DNA of 64,000 bases from Halomonas stenophila (lineage in GTDB: Bacteria > Pseudomonadota > Gammaproteobacteria > Pseudomonadales > Halomonadaceae): NCBI RefSeq assembly GCF_014192275.1, contig NZ_JACHXR010000008.1, positions 1 to 64,000 on the forward strand, given 5' to 3'. How positions within the stretch are numbered: the stretch's first letter is position 1; every line of letters begins with the position of its first letter. The notes under the pieces are model-generated. The model had not been told where the DNA came from and did no database searches. It saw only the letters and a list, made by a program, of their open reading frames with translations. A program made the position numbers and the translations under genes. Below, piece after piece: positions 31,134 through 39,252 of the stretch.

Positions 31134-32273
31134 TTACAGCACCACCAGGTTGTCGCGGTGGATAAGCTCCGGCGCCTCCATGTAGCCGAGGATGGCCTCG
31201 ATGCGGTGGCTGGGCTGGCCCAGCAGCCGCTGCGCCTCGTCGGCGCCATAGTTGACCAGCCCCTTGGCCACCCGCTGCCCCTGCTCGTCGACGCAGAGCA
31301 CCATGTCGCCCCGCACGAAGTCGCCGGACAGCGCCTTGACCCCCACCGGCAGCAGGCTCGAGCCGCTGCCACGCAGCACCTTCACCGCCCCGGCATCCAG
31401 GGTCAGGCTGCCGCGCACCTGGAGCTGTCCCGCCAGCCAGCGCTTGCGCGCCGCCATGGGGGCCCGCTCGGGGGTGAGCAGCGTGCCCAGGCGCTCGCCG
31501 TCGGCCAGCCGCTGCAGCACGGCCGACTGGCGGCCACTGGCGATGACGGTGACCGCACCGGAGCGGGCCGCCAGCCGGGCCGCCCGCACCTTGGTCGCCA
31601 TGCCGCCTCGCCCCAGCGCCCCGCCCCCGCCGGCCACCGCGGCCAGCCGGGCGTCGTCGGCACGCCCCTCGGCGATCAGCCGGGCATGCGGGTCGTGACG
31701 CGGGTCGGCATCGAAGAGCCCCTCCTGGTCGGTGAGGATGACCAGGGCGTCGGCCTCCAGCAGGTTGGCCACCAGGGCGCCGAGGGTGTCGTTGTCGCCG
31801 AAGCGGATCTCGTCGGTGACCACGGTGTCGTTCTCGTTGACCACCGGCACCACCCGCATGTCCACCAGGGTGCGCAGCGCCGAGCGGGCATTGAGGTAGC
31901 GCTTGCGGTTCGAGAGGTCGTCATGGGTCAGCAGGACCTGGGCGGTGATCAGGCCGTGGCGGGCGAAATGCCCCTCATAGCACTCGGTGAGGCCGTTCTG
32001 CCCCACCGCGGCGGCGGCCTGCAGGGCGTGCACCGCCGAGGGGCGCACCTGCCAGCCCAGCCGCACCATGCCCGCGGCCACGGCCCCGGACGAGACCAGC
32101 ACCACCTCCACGCCGCGGCGGTGCAGCGCGGCGATCTGGTCGACCCAGCCGCCGATGGCGGCCTCGTCGAGGCCACGGCCATCGTTGGTCAGCAGGGCGC
32201 TGCCGATCTTCACCACCACCCGCCGCATGGCCTTGAGGGCCTCGCGGCCGGGTACCCGTTCGCTGCTCTCCAT
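31134..32273 (-). CDS. proB: Glutamate 5-kinase
   Basis: This is the first enzyme of proline synthesis. It phosphorylates glutamate and is normally feedback-inhibited by proline. The 379-residue protein has an amino-acid-kinase domain ([13 protein letters not shown] near residue 21, then SSGAVAAGM) and a C-terminal PUA domain (about 285-370). proA is not adjacent. It follows the order rpsT-proB-obgE seen in Pseudomonas. Confidence 0.96.
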   Translation of the reverse strand: MESSERVPGREALKAMRRVVVKIGSALLTNDGRGLDEAAIGGWVDQIAALHRRGVEVVLVSSGAVAAGMVRLGWQVRPSAVHALQAAAAVGQNGLTECYEGHFARHGLITAQVLLTHDDLSNRKRYLNARSALRTLVDMRVVPVVNENDTVVTDEIRFGDNDTLGALVANLLEADALVILTDQEGLFDADPRHDPHARLIAEGRADDARLAAVAGGGGALGRGGMATKVRAARLAARSGAVTVIASGRQSAVLQRLADGERLGTLLTPERAPMAARKRWLAGQLQVRGSLTLDAGAVKVLRGSGSSLLPVGVKALSGDFVRGDMVLCVDEQGQRVAKGLVNYGADEAQRLLGQPSHRIEAILGYMEAPELIHRDNLVVL

Positions 32274-32327
32274 CCTATCCTCGGCTCGAGCCTTTGCAGA
32301 TTAGACCTCGCGAACTGAGCGAGCGAT

Positions 32328-32413
32328 GGCCAGACAAGGCAAAAATTGGCGAATAGCGCGGAGTTTGCCGATGCAAATGAGCATCTTGAGCCAATTTTTA
32401 ACGCCGTATGGCC
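32328..32413. repeat. Foldback intergenic repeat between obgE and proB
   Basis: The left arm 32328-32350 and right arm 32390-32413 are imperfect inverted repeats that share GGCCA, AC and an uninterrupted AAAAATTGGC core. They enclose about 39 bp with an inner GATGC/GCATC hairpin. The AATTTTTAACGCCGTATGGCC end resembles a dispersed REP/MITE-like element I recall from halomonads and related genomes. No second copy occurs in this window. Confidence 0.6.
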
Positions 32414-32437
32414 GAGCGCAGCCAGTTCCCCTCCACA

Positions 32438-33625
32438 TCAGGGGGCGTACTCGACCTCGACATCATAATCATCGTCGTCGAAGTCGTCGTCATCCTCGTC
32501 GTCCCGCTTGCGCTTGCGACCCAGGCGCGCCTCGGTGCGCGCCACCGCCTCGCCCTCCATGCGCCGGCGCATCTCGCGCTCGCGCTCGGCGGCTTCCTCG
32601 TCCTCATTCTCCAACTGGCGCTGCTCGGTCAGCCAGCGATAGGCCGCCTGCACCAGGGCCCCGGTACCCTCGCCGCTGATCGCCGAGACACGGAACACCG
32701 GACCGTCCCAGTCCAGGCGCCGCACGATCTCGTCGGCCACCGTCTCGCGCTCCTCCGCCGGCAGCAGGTCGAGCTTGTTGAGCACCAGCCAGCGCGGGCG
32801 CTCGGCCAGCGTCGGCGAGAACTGCCCCAGCTCGTGGACGATGGCCTCGGCGGCCGCCACCGGATCGGACTCGTCGAAGGGCGCCACGTCGACGACGTGG
32901 AACAGCAGCCGGGTGCGGGTCAGGTGCTTGAGGAAGCGCAGCCCCAGGCCCGCACCGTCGGAGGCGCCCTCGATCAGCCCGGGGATATCGGCCATCACGA
33001 AGTGCTCGTGCTGACCGATCTTCACCACGCCGAGGTTCGGCACCAGGGTGGTGAAGGGGTAGTTGGCCACCTTGGGCTTGGCCGCCGAGACCGAGCGGAT
33101 CAGCGTCGACTTGCCGGCGTTGGGCTGCCCCAGCAGGCCCACATCGGCCATCACCTTCATCTCGAAGCGCAGGTTGCGCCGCTCGCCCTCGGTGCCCGGC
33201 GTGGTGCGTCGCGGCGCGCGGTTGGTGGAGGACTTGAAATGGATGTTGCCGAGCCCCCGGCGACCGCCCTGGGCCACCAGCACGACCTGGCCGATCTCGG
33301 TGACGTCGGCGATCACCTCGAGGGTGTCCTCGTCGATCACCGTGGTGCCGACGGGCACCTTGACGTGCAGGTCGTCGCCGGCCCGCCCGCTCATCTGCCG
33401 CCCCTGGCCGGGCTGGCCATTCTGCGCCTTGTAGAAGCGCTGGTACTTGAAGTCGATGAGGGTGTTGAGGGCATCGTCACCGATCAGGTAGACGCTGCCG
33501 CCGTGGCCGCCATCCCCTCCGTCGGGACCGCCCTTGGGCACGTACTTCTCGCGGCGGAAGCTCAGGCAGCCGTTACCGCCCTTGCCGGCTTCCACGATGA
33601 TCGAGGCTTCGTCGACGAACTGCAT
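32438..33625 (-). CDS. obgE: Obg-family GTPase (ObgE/CgtA)
   Basis: This conserved GTPase acts in 50S subunit assembly and the stringent response. The 395-residue protein has the glycine-rich Obg fold (about 1-158) and a G domain with G1 [10 protein letters not shown]3 DIPGLIEGA and G4 NKLD. Its C-terminal tail is intensely acidic (from about residue 372, nearly all Asp/Glu). AGGAGAG precedes the ATG. It is encoded downstream of rplU-rpmA as usual, but past a strong hairpin. Confidence 0.97.
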   Translation of the reverse strand: MQFVDEASIIVEAGKGGNGCLSFRREKYVPKGGPDGGDGGHGGSVYLIGDDALNTLIDFKYQRFYKAQNGQPGQGRQMSGRAGDDLHVKVPVGTTVIDEDTLEVIADVTEIGQVVLVAQGGRRGLGNIHFKSSTNRAPRRTTPGTEGERRNLRFEMKVMADVGLLGQPNAGKSTLIRSVSAAKPKVANYPFTTLVPNLGVVKIGQHEHFVMADIPGLIEGASDGAGLGLRFLKHLTRTRLLFHVVDVAPFDESDPVAAAEAIVHELGQFSPTLAERPRWLVLNKLDLLPAEERETVADEIVRRLDWDGPVFRVSAISGEGTGALVQAAYRWLTEQRQLENEDEEAAEREREMRRRMEGEAVARTEARLGRKRKRDDEDDDDFDDDDYDVEVEYAP

Positions 33626-33662
33626 CTGTCACTCTCCTGGCGGTGCATGCCGCCATGATACA

Positions 33663-33690
33663 AGAAGGCCCCGCCATGGCGGGGCCTTCT
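33663..33690 (-). terminator. Terminator between rpmA and obgE
   Basis: A 13-bp perfect stem (33663-33675 with 33678-33690) and AT loop make a 28-bp palindrome, followed leftward by TTGTATC. It lies 20 bp past rpmA and probably attenuates read-through into obgE. Confidence 0.75.
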
Positions 33691-33710
33691 CGCGACAAGT
33701 CGTGGCGGTC

Positions 33711-33968
33711 TCAGGCGGAGACGACGCTCACGAACTTGCGGTTTTTCGGGCCCTTGGTCTCGAACTTGACCACGCCTTCGTCCAGGGCGAACAGGGTGTG
33801 GTCCTTGCCGATACCGACGCCGGTGCCGGCGTGGAACTTGGTGCCACGCTGACGGACGATGATGTTGCCCGGGGTCACGGCCTGACCGCCGAACAGCTTC
33901 ACGCCAAGGCGCTTGGATTCGGAATCGCGACCGTTACGTGTGGAGCCCGCTGCCTTCTTATGAGCCAT
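33711..33968 (-). CDS. rpmA: 50S ribosomal protein L27
   Basis: L27 has 85 residues and starts [24 protein letters not shown], the invariant N-terminal arm that reaches the peptidyl-transferase centre. The remaining sequence ([19 protein letters not shown]) is typical. It follows rplU by 34 bp. Confidence 0.98.
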   Translation of the reverse strand: MAHKKAAGSTRNGRDSESKRLGVKLFGGQAVTPGNIIVRQRGTKFHAGTGVGIGKDHTLFALDEGVVKFETKGPKNRKFVSVVSA

Positions 33969-34002
33969 TGCAAATACCTCGCTCGTTCAGGGGAACTGAC
34001 GC

Positions 34003-34314
34003 TTACGCGGAGATCCCGGTGATCTTGACTTCAGTGAACCACTGGCGGTGGCCCTGACGCTTCATGCTGTGCTTGCGACGACGGAACTTGATGATGGTGA
34101 CCTTGTCGCCACGGCCGTGGGAGACGACCTCGGCCGCCACCTTGGCACCGTCGACGGTCGGGGCGCCGACCTTGACGTCGTCATCGCTGCCCACCAGCAG
34201 GACCTCATCGAACTCGATGGTGTCGCCGGTCGGCACTTCCAGCTTCTCGAGCTTGAGAGTCTGGCCTTCCTGAACGCGGTACTGCTTGCCACCGCTCTTG
34301 ATAACTGCGTACAT
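34003..34314 (-). CDS. rplU: 50S ribosomal protein L21
   Basis: L21 has 103 residues when started at 34314 ([17 protein letters not shown]), the same length as E. coli L21, with GGAGA 7 nt upstream. The in-frame ATG at 34335 would add 7 residues and lacks a ribosome site. The C-terminal [21 protein letters not shown] pattern is canonical. It is the first gene of rplU-rpmA. Confidence 0.98.
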   Translation of the reverse strand: MYAVIKSGGKQYRVQEGQTLKLEKLEVPTGDTIEFDEVLLVGSDDDVKVGAPTVDGAKVAAEVVSHGRGDKVTIIKFRRRKHSMKRQGHRQWFTEVKITGISA

Positions 34315-34418
34315 GCTTGTCTCTCCGGTACTCATCGGGGTTGGCTCTTCATCGGCCTGCTTCGAGTGGCGCCCCTTCCGGCAACCATCTGACAGGGAGC
34401 GAGATGAGTGGGTCGCGG

Positions 34419-34447
34419 ATTATAACCGCACCGCCCCGACCACACAA
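34419..34447 (-). promoter_or_regulatory. rplU-rpmA promoter
   Basis: On the leftward strand TTGTGT (34442-34447), exactly 17 bp, then a perfect TATAAT (34419-34424). It lies about 105 bp before the rplU ATG, in the rplU-ispB divergent gap. Confidence 0.78.
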
Positions 34448-34619
34448 CCCGCAACCCGCCCCGCTCGCCGGCAGGCCGGCCGGGGCTGACGCCCGGACGG
34501 CGCCTGCCTTGACGCCCCCCCGGGGGGCCCATAGCATGACCGGCAACCCCAGGTCGGCGCGACAGGCGAAGACGCCCGTTCCGGCCCCCACCTATTTTCT
34601 CTTCGTCGATACCGCCTCC

Positions 34620-35627
34620 ATGCCAGCCACCCCTTCGTCGCCACAGCTAGACGCCGCCATCCCCGCATCGCCCATCCATGCGGTGGTCGCCGAGGACTTC
34701 GCCGCGGTCAATCGAACCATCCTGACGCAGCTGGCCTCGCGGGTGCCGCTGGTGGAGACCATCGGGCAATACATCATCGGGAGCGGCGGCAAGAGGCTGC
34801 GTCCGCTGCTGGTCCTGCTGGCCGCCCGCTCGCTGGGTTACCAGGGCGACCGCCACGTGACGCTCGCCACCCTCATCGAGTTCATGCACACCTCGACCCT
34901 GCTCCACGACGACGTGGTGGACGAGTCCCACATGCGGCGGGGCAAGGCCACCGCCAACAACGCCTGGGGCAATGCCCCCTCGGTGCTGGTCGGCGACTTC
35001 CTCTACTCCCGCTCCTTCCAGATGATGGTGGACGTGGGCTCGATGAAGGTCATGGAGGTGCTCTCGGCGGCCACCTGCACCATCGCCGAGGGCGAGGTAC
35101 AGCAGTTGACCAATGTCGGCAACCCCGACGTCGAGGAGGACGCCTACTTCGAGACCATCCAGGGCAAGACCGCCATGCTCTTCGAGGCGGCTTCCCACTG
35201 CGGCGCGATCATCGCCGACGCCACGCCGGAGCAGGAGGCCGCCCTGCAGGCCTACGGCCGCTACCTGGGCCTGGCCTTCCAGCTGATCGACGACCTCCTC
35301 GACTACCAGGGCGACGCCGAGGCCATGGGCAAGAACGTCGGCGATGACCTGGCCGAGGGCAAGCCGACCCTGCCACTGATCCAGGCCATGGCCGTGGGCA
35401 CGCCCGACCAGGCCAGGGTGGTGCGCCGCGCCATCCGCCAGGGCGGCCTGGAACAACTCGACGCGGTGCTGGCCATCGTCAACGACACCGGCGCGCTCGA
35501 CTACACCCGTGCCCGGGCCGAGGAGATGTCGGCCAAGGCCCTGGCCCAGCTCGATCTTCTGCCCGAGTCCGCCTTCCGCGACAGCATGGCCGAGCTGGCC
35601 CGCCTGGCGGTGGAGCGGAGCAACTGA
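34620..35627 (+). CDS. ispB: Octaprenyl (polyprenyl) diphosphate synthase
   Basis: It makes the long polyprenyl diphosphate side chain of ubiquinone. The 335-residue protein has the first Asp-rich motif LLHDDVVDESHMRRG and the second QLIDDLLDYQGD, plus GGKRLRP near the N-terminus. I chose ATG 34620. The frame runs upstream to 34317, but that part is a low-complexity Pro/Ala/Arg stretch over the rplU promoter. No strong ribosome site is visible. It is divergent from rplU, the normal arrangement. Confidence 0.94.
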   Translation: MPATPSSPQLDAAIPASPIHAVVAEDFAAVNRTILTQLASRVPLVETIGQYIIGSGGKRLRPLLVLLAARSLGYQGDRHVTLATLIEFMHTSTLLHDDVVDESHMRRGKATANNAWGNAPSVLVGDFLYSRSFQMMVDVGSMKVMEVLSAATCTIAEGEVQQLTNVGNPDVEEDAYFETIQGKTAMLFEAASHCGAIIADATPEQEAALQAYGRYLGLAFQLIDDLLDYQGDAEAMGKNVGDDLAEGKPTLPLIQAMAVGTPDQARVVRRAIRQGGLEQLDAVLAIVNDTGALDYTRARAEEMSAKALAQLDLLPESAFRDSMAELARLAVERSN

Positions 35628-35653
35628 TTTTTTCTGGGAGCCAGCTTCGGGGC

Positions 35654-35681
35654 TTGCACCCGGCATTCGTTTACGTATAAT
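35654..35681 (+). promoter_or_regulatory. Promoter of tRNA-Pro
   Basis: TTGCAC (35654-35659), 16 bp, perfect TATAAT (35676-35681), then a GC-rich discriminator (GCCCATCCG). This is typical of stable-RNA promoters under stringent control. It ends 34 bp before the tRNA. Confidence 0.85.
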
Positions 35682-35715
35682 GCCCATCCGTCGCCCCGAG
35701 AGGCGCGGCGAATAT

Positions 35716-35792
35716 CGGAGTATAGCTCAGCTTGGTAGAGCGCTGCCTTCGGGAGGCAGAGGTCGTAGGTTCGAATCCTGCTACTCCGACCA
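35716..35792 (+). tRNA. proK: tRNA-Pro (anticodon CGG)
   Basis: A full cloverleaf of 77 nt with encoded CCA. The acceptor CGGAGTA pairs with TACTCCG. The D-arm is GCTCAGCTTGGTAGAGC. The anticodon stem is CTGCC/GGCAG with loop TTCGGGA, hence anticodon CGG reading CCG. The T-arm contains GTTCGAATC. C1-G72 with discriminator A73 is characteristic of proline tRNAs. Confidence 0.97.
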
Positions 35793-35806
35793 CAGAATTC
35801 CATGAG

Positions 35807-35844
35807 AAACCGCCGTTTACGGAACCTTCCGAGCGGCGGTTTTT
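35807..35844 (+). terminator. Terminator of tRNA-Pro
   Basis: A stem AAACCGCCG/CGGCGGTTT (35807-35815, 35834-35842) has an inner GGAA/TTCC pair and is followed by TTTCTTTG. It also lies past the convergent BRCT gene and may serve both. Confidence 0.9.
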
Positions 35845-35862
35845 CTTTGTGCGCGCGATGGG

Positions 35863-36513
35863 TCAACGATACAGCCAGGCGGCCCAGTGTTGCTCACTGA
35901 CAAGGTGGATCGGCAAGCCCTGGTCACGCAGTTCCACGGCATGCTGGATCTTGCGCCCATAGTTGGATTGCGCCCAGTCGGAACTTCCGAGGTTGCCGAT
36001 CACCAGGAAGTGCGTGGCTCGGGTGGGTGCCTGCTGCGGAGCCGCCCCTCGGGCGGCCAGTTCAGCCTCGCATTCACGGCACGTGCCGGTGATGAACTTT
36101 CCGGTGAGCACGAAGTTACAGCCTTCGAACTCGACCTCCGGCGCCGGCTGGCAGAGGGGCAGCGTGCTGGCCTGCCGGCTGGCAGTGGTGTCGCCATCGA
36201 GGCTCCCGCCACCGATGTAGTCCAGCAACAACCCCATCAGCTCAGCCTCCTCCTCGGCATCCAGGTGCCGGTCTGCGAGCATCTCCTGCAGACGCTGGAA
36301 CAGCACGTCGAACGGCCAGACGCTGAGTGACTCCGGATGTTCCTCGAGCCAGCGAAGCAGGTATTCGGCTTCGGACTGATTCAGGGTGCCATCGGCCAGC
36401 ATGCCGCGGGCCAGACCACACAGCTCGTTGGCATCGCGAGTGGCGTTTCGGGCAAGCGCCAGCCGCCGGTTGACGGGCTGGCCGTAGGCATCGGTGAGTG
36501 TTGTTCTGCTCAT
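35863..36513 (-). CDS. BRCT-domain protein
   Basis: A protein of 216 residues when started at 36513, where AGGGAGC precedes the ATG. The N-terminal two thirds is helical and acidic (LARGMLADGTLNQSEAEYLLRWL; EEEAELMGLLLDYIGGG), with TerB-like spacing. The C-terminal part (about 130-205) resembles the BRCT domain of NAD-dependent DNA ligase (FVLTGKFITGTCRECEAELAARGA, then THFLVIGNLGSSDW). Similar stand-alone BRCT proteins occur in gammaproteobacteria. The role is unknown, possibly DNA-damage-related binding. Confidence 0.8.
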   Translation of the reverse strand: MSRTTLTDAYGQPVNRRLALARNATRDANELCGLARGMLADGTLNQSEAEYLLRWLEEHPESLSVWPFDVLFQRLQEMLADRHLDAEEEAELMGLLLDYIGGGSLDGDTTASRQASTLPLCQPAPEVEFEGCNFVLTGKFITGTCRECEAELAARGAAPQQAPTRATHFLVIGNLGSSDWAQSNYGRKIQHAVELRDQGLPIHLVSEQHWAAWLYR

Positions 36514-36709
36514 GTATTGCTCCCTTTGTCGTTCCCCTGGCACAAGAGCCAGGTTCAGTGTGGCAAAGGAAAGCGAAGAGCAGTGGGAGAGTGCGACAGC
36601 GCTTCGTCGACCCGCTCGAGCGCGTCGGCCTAGCCAGTTCCAGTCAAGCACGTCCCAAGGAGCGGGCGATGCCAAGCGCGGGTGGAGGAGCGACTCCGGA
36701 GGCAGGGGC

Positions 36710-36996
36710 CTAGATGGGGGCCTTGTGCGCAGGCCGAGGAGCGAGCCAAGCGAAGCCCGTCATGGCATGGGATACAGAGCCGGCAGCGACCCAGAGGATA
36801 GCCTGGCGAGCGTGCAGCACGTCGAGAATGGTGATGCGGTCCGAGGCGACGCGGTAGATCACCAGGTAGTTGGGGTGAACGACGGCCTCGCGAGTGCCGG
36901 CGACGCGCCCGGGGCGTAGTGATTGCGGTCACCCAGGTAATCGAGGATGGTCCACAGCGACTGTCGGGCCTTGGGCCATCATTCAACCGGCAGCAT
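36710..36996 (-). pseudogene. Degenerate ParE/RelE-type toxin
   Basis: Reading leftward from ATG 36996, the peptide begins MLPVE. It then meets TGA (36979-36981) where related toxins have a residue such as Trp. It continues in frame with WPKARQSLWTILDYLGDRN and YAPG, and then shifts frame into RVAGTREAVVHPNYLVIYRV and ITILDVLHARQ, the diagnostic ParE/RelE C-terminus. The stretch between DRN and GRVAGTRE is about 25 residues too short, so an internal deletion probably caused the frameshift. The normal end after HARQ is lost, and a tail runs to TAG at 36710. The start overlaps the antitoxin by 14 bp, as in intact loci. Confidence 0.8.
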
Positions 36997-37171
36997 GGCG
37001 CCGCTTGGTGTCGAGCAGCTCGCGCATCTCGGCCATCACGTCGTCGTGCGGTACCGAAGGGCGGGGATCCTCGAGGCTCTCGCGAATCTGCTCACGAAAC
37101 CAGCGGTCATAGCTGTCCGCCTGTTCCTGGGTCTCGAACTCGGAGACGATCGGATCCAGCGGGGTGGTCAT
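36983..37171 (-). CDS. Antitoxin of a ParE/RelE-type toxin-antitoxin pair (stability determinant family)
   Basis: This intact 62-residue protein starts MTTPLDPIVSEFETQEQADSYDRWFR and continues with VPHDDVMAEM. It matches the small antitoxins annotated as stability determinants that precede ParE/RelE toxins. It should fold as an N-terminal DNA-binding or dimerisation unit with a C-terminal toxin-binding helix. The partner toxin downstream is broken, so the gene may be decaying or retained as an anti-addiction factor. Confidence 0.75.
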   Translation of the reverse strand: MTTPLDPIVSEFETQEQADSYDRWFREQIRESLEDPRPSVPHDDVMAEMRELLDTKRRHAAG

Positions 37172-37186
37172 GATATGGGCTCCGGG

Positions 37187-37528
37187 TCAGGCCCGCGCCA
37201 CCTTCACGGCGGTCCCTGTGGCCACCAGGAACAGCATCGACTTGCCACCGCCGGAGATCTCGCTGTAGTCGAGATCCACCGCGATCACGGCGTTGGCGCC
37301 CAGCGCCTCGGCCTCCCGGCGCAGTTCGTCCAGGCAGGCGACCCTGGCATCACGCAGCGCATCCTGGGAGGACTTGTTGCGGCCACCGAAGAAGTCGCGC
37401 AGCCCGGCGAACATGTCCTTGAGCACGTTCATGCCGAACACGCACTCCGCGGAGACGATGTCGAGATGTTCGGTGACGCGATAGCCCTCGAGATGGGACG
37501 ACGTGGTCAGCAGCAGGCGGTCGGACAT
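37187..37528 (-). CDS. YbjQ/UPF0145-family heavy-metal-binding-domain protein
   Basis: This 113-residue protein of the YbjQ (UPF0145) family has the motifs [23 protein letters not shown] and [17 protein letters not shown], with the usual length. Family members form small oligomeric beta-rich proteins of unknown function. It stands alone between the toxin-antitoxin remnant and the sigma-54 regulator. Confidence 0.88.
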   Translation of the reverse strand: MSDRLLLTTSSHLEGYRVTEHLDIVSAECVFGMNVLKDMFAGLRDFFGGRNKSSQDALRDARVACLDELRREAEALGANAVIAVDLDYSEISGGGKSMLFLVATGTAVKVARA

Positions 37529-37626
37529 GGGCGTTCCCTCGGGTCAGCATTGCCATGAGGCAGCCCTGCGGAGGGCCGATGAATGTCATCAGGGTAGGCG
37601 GCGCGCGCGGCCCGTACAACGACCGG

Positions 37627-39078
37627 CTAGTCCCCGGGCGAGGCATCCCGGCCGATCCGTAACCCATGCTGGCGGAGCTTGCGGACCACGCTGGGCTGGC
37701 TGATGCCCAGGCGCTCGGCGATCGCATAGGTCGAGGTCCGCTCGCCGCACAGCTCGGCCAGGATGGCCCGCTCGGTGCGCGCCAGGGCCGCCTTGAGCGT
37801 TTCCCCGTCGCGCAACCCCGCGCCGTCGGGCGCCGTGGCCGTCATGCCGTTGCCGCCCGCCCCGGCTGTGCCCCCCGTCGAGTCGCGAGGATGCCCGGTG
37901 CCGGCCTGTCCGTCGGCGCGAATGACATCATCCGCCGCCGACAGCCAGGCTCGCTCGAGCCAGTTCTCCAGTTCGCGTACGTTGCCGAGCCAGTCCCGGC
38001 CCATCAGTTGCTGCCAGACATCCCGTGCCATGATCTTGTCGCGCCCATAGCGGCCATTGAGGCGCTTGAGCTGGCGCTCGACCAGCCCGGGGATATCCTC
38101 GCGGCGCTCGCGCAGCGGCGGCAGCGTCACGGGAATGACATTGAGGCGATAATAGAGATCCAGGCGGAACTGGCCGACCTCCACGAGGCGCGCCAGGTCC
38201 TGGTTGGTTGCCACCACCAGGCGGAAGTCGACGCGTCGCGGCCGGGTATCGCCGAGCCGCGTGACGCTGCTGTCCTGGATGACCTTGAGCAGCTTGGTCT
38301 GCATCGCCAGGGGCAACTCGCCGATCTCGTCGAGGAACAGCGTGCCCCCCTCGGCCTGCTCCATCAGCCCCGCCTTGCCCCCCGGCGCGGCGCCGCTGAA
38401 GGCTCCATGCCGGTAGCCGAACATCTCCGACTCGAACAGGCTCTCCGGGATCGCCCCGCAGTTGACGTCGATGAAGGGGCCGGCCTGGCGGGGGCTCCAG
38501 CGATGCAGCTGCCGCGCGAAGGCGGTCTTGCCGACGCCGGACTCGCCGAGCATCAGCACCGTGGCATCCGTCGGCGCCACGCGCTTGAGCAGCAGTGCAA
38601 TCTCGCGCATCACCCCGCTGCGCACTTCCAGGTCGTCCAGCTCGGCCTCGAGTCCCGGCTCGTCGGCGACGCCGCTGCGCCGCAGGTGATCGCTGAAGCG
38701 CCGCTGCAACAGGGCATATTCCTCCTGCAGCAGCTGCAGGTCGGTCAGGTCCATGGAGCGGCTGACCACGGCGGCCAGCCTGCCGTCACGAAACACCGGG
38801 TGGGCCTGGGCGATGACCCGCCGTCCGGTGCCCGTCACCTGCATCACCTGGGCGGGCTTGCCGGTGCGCATGACCTCCAGGCTGATGGACGGTTTCAGCA
38901 CTCCCCGAGCCTCGAGCTCTTGCACGGTGGTCCGGCAGAGCGCCTCCCGGGACATGCCGTACACCGCCGCCGCCGAGGGGCTGACGTCACGCACCCGGCC
39001 GTCGGCATCGACCACGAAGAAGTGGTCATGAGCGGTGTCGATGATGGTGCGCAGGATCTCACCGTCGATGTCGCCCAT
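37627..39078 (-). CDS. PAS-AAA+ sigma-54-dependent transcriptional activator
   Basis: This bacterial enhancer-binding protein has 483 residues from Met at 39078 or 493 from ATG 39108. A PAS domain (about 15-125) senses a signal. The AAA+ domain has Walker A GESGVGKT near residue 180, Walker B GGTLFLDEIGELP, and the sigma-54 loop written GAFSGA rather than GAFTGA. The C-terminal helix-turn-helix is TYAIAERLGISQPSVVRKLRQHG, of TyrR type. It is divergent from gbuA, whose promoter has a near-perfect -24/-12 element. It probably activates the guanidino/ketoarginine operon in response to a pathway compound. Confidence 0.9.
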   Translation of the reverse strand: MGDIDGEILRTIIDTAHDHFFVVDADGRVRDVSPSAAAVYGMSREALCRTTVQELEARGVLKPSISLEVMRTGKPAQVMQVTGTGRRVIAQAHPVFRDGRLAAVVSRSMDLTDLQLLQEEYALLQRRFSDHLRRSGVADEPGLEAELDDLEVRSGVMREIALLLKRVAPTDATVLMLGESGVGKTAFARQLHRWSPRQAGPFIDVNCGAIPESLFESEMFGYRHGAFSGAAPGGKAGLMEQAEGGTLFLDEIGELPLAMQTKLLKVIQDSSVTRLGDTRPRRVDFRLVVATNQDLARLVEVGQFRLDLYYRLNVIPVTLPPLRERREDIPGLVERQLKRLNGRYGRDKIMARDVWQQLMGRDWLGNVRELENWLERAWLSAADDVIRADGQAGTGHPRDSTGGTAGAGGNGMTATAPDGAGLRDGETLKAALARTERAILAELCGERTSTYAIAERLGISQPSVVRKLRQHGLRIGRDASPGD

Positions 39079-39100
39079 TCGGCCGCTCCCGATACAGAAG

Positions 39101-39148
39101 TGGATCATTGATGCAGCAGTGTATCACCTCCGGCGAGGCAATGATCCA
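39101..39148. promoter_or_regulatory. Candidate enhancer site (UAS) for the sigma-54 activator
   Basis: TGGATCATT (39101-39109) and AATGATCCA (39140-39148) form a perfect 9-bp inverted repeat with half-site centres 39 bp apart. It lies about 50-100 bp upstream of the sigma-54 promoter, the normal enhancer distance. If the regulator starts at 39078, both arms are intergenic. The function is inferred. Confidence 0.55.
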
Positions 39149-39198
39149 TTTATGCATCGTCGCGACGTAAAATCCTCACATATCAGAATGTTACAAGC

Positions 39199-39214
39199 TG
39201 GCACGTTTCCTGCT
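39199..39214 (+). promoter_or_regulatory. Sigma-54 (-24/-12) promoter of gbuA operon
   Basis: TGGCACG-TTTC-CTGCT matches the consensus TGGCACG-N4-TTGCW with one change. GG and GC are separated by exactly 10 bp. It ends 39 bp before the gbuA GTG, next to a divergent sigma-54 activator gene. Confidence 0.9.
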
Positions 39215-39252
39215 TGAAATACAGGACATCCATTGGCGAGACGGAGCCTTAC

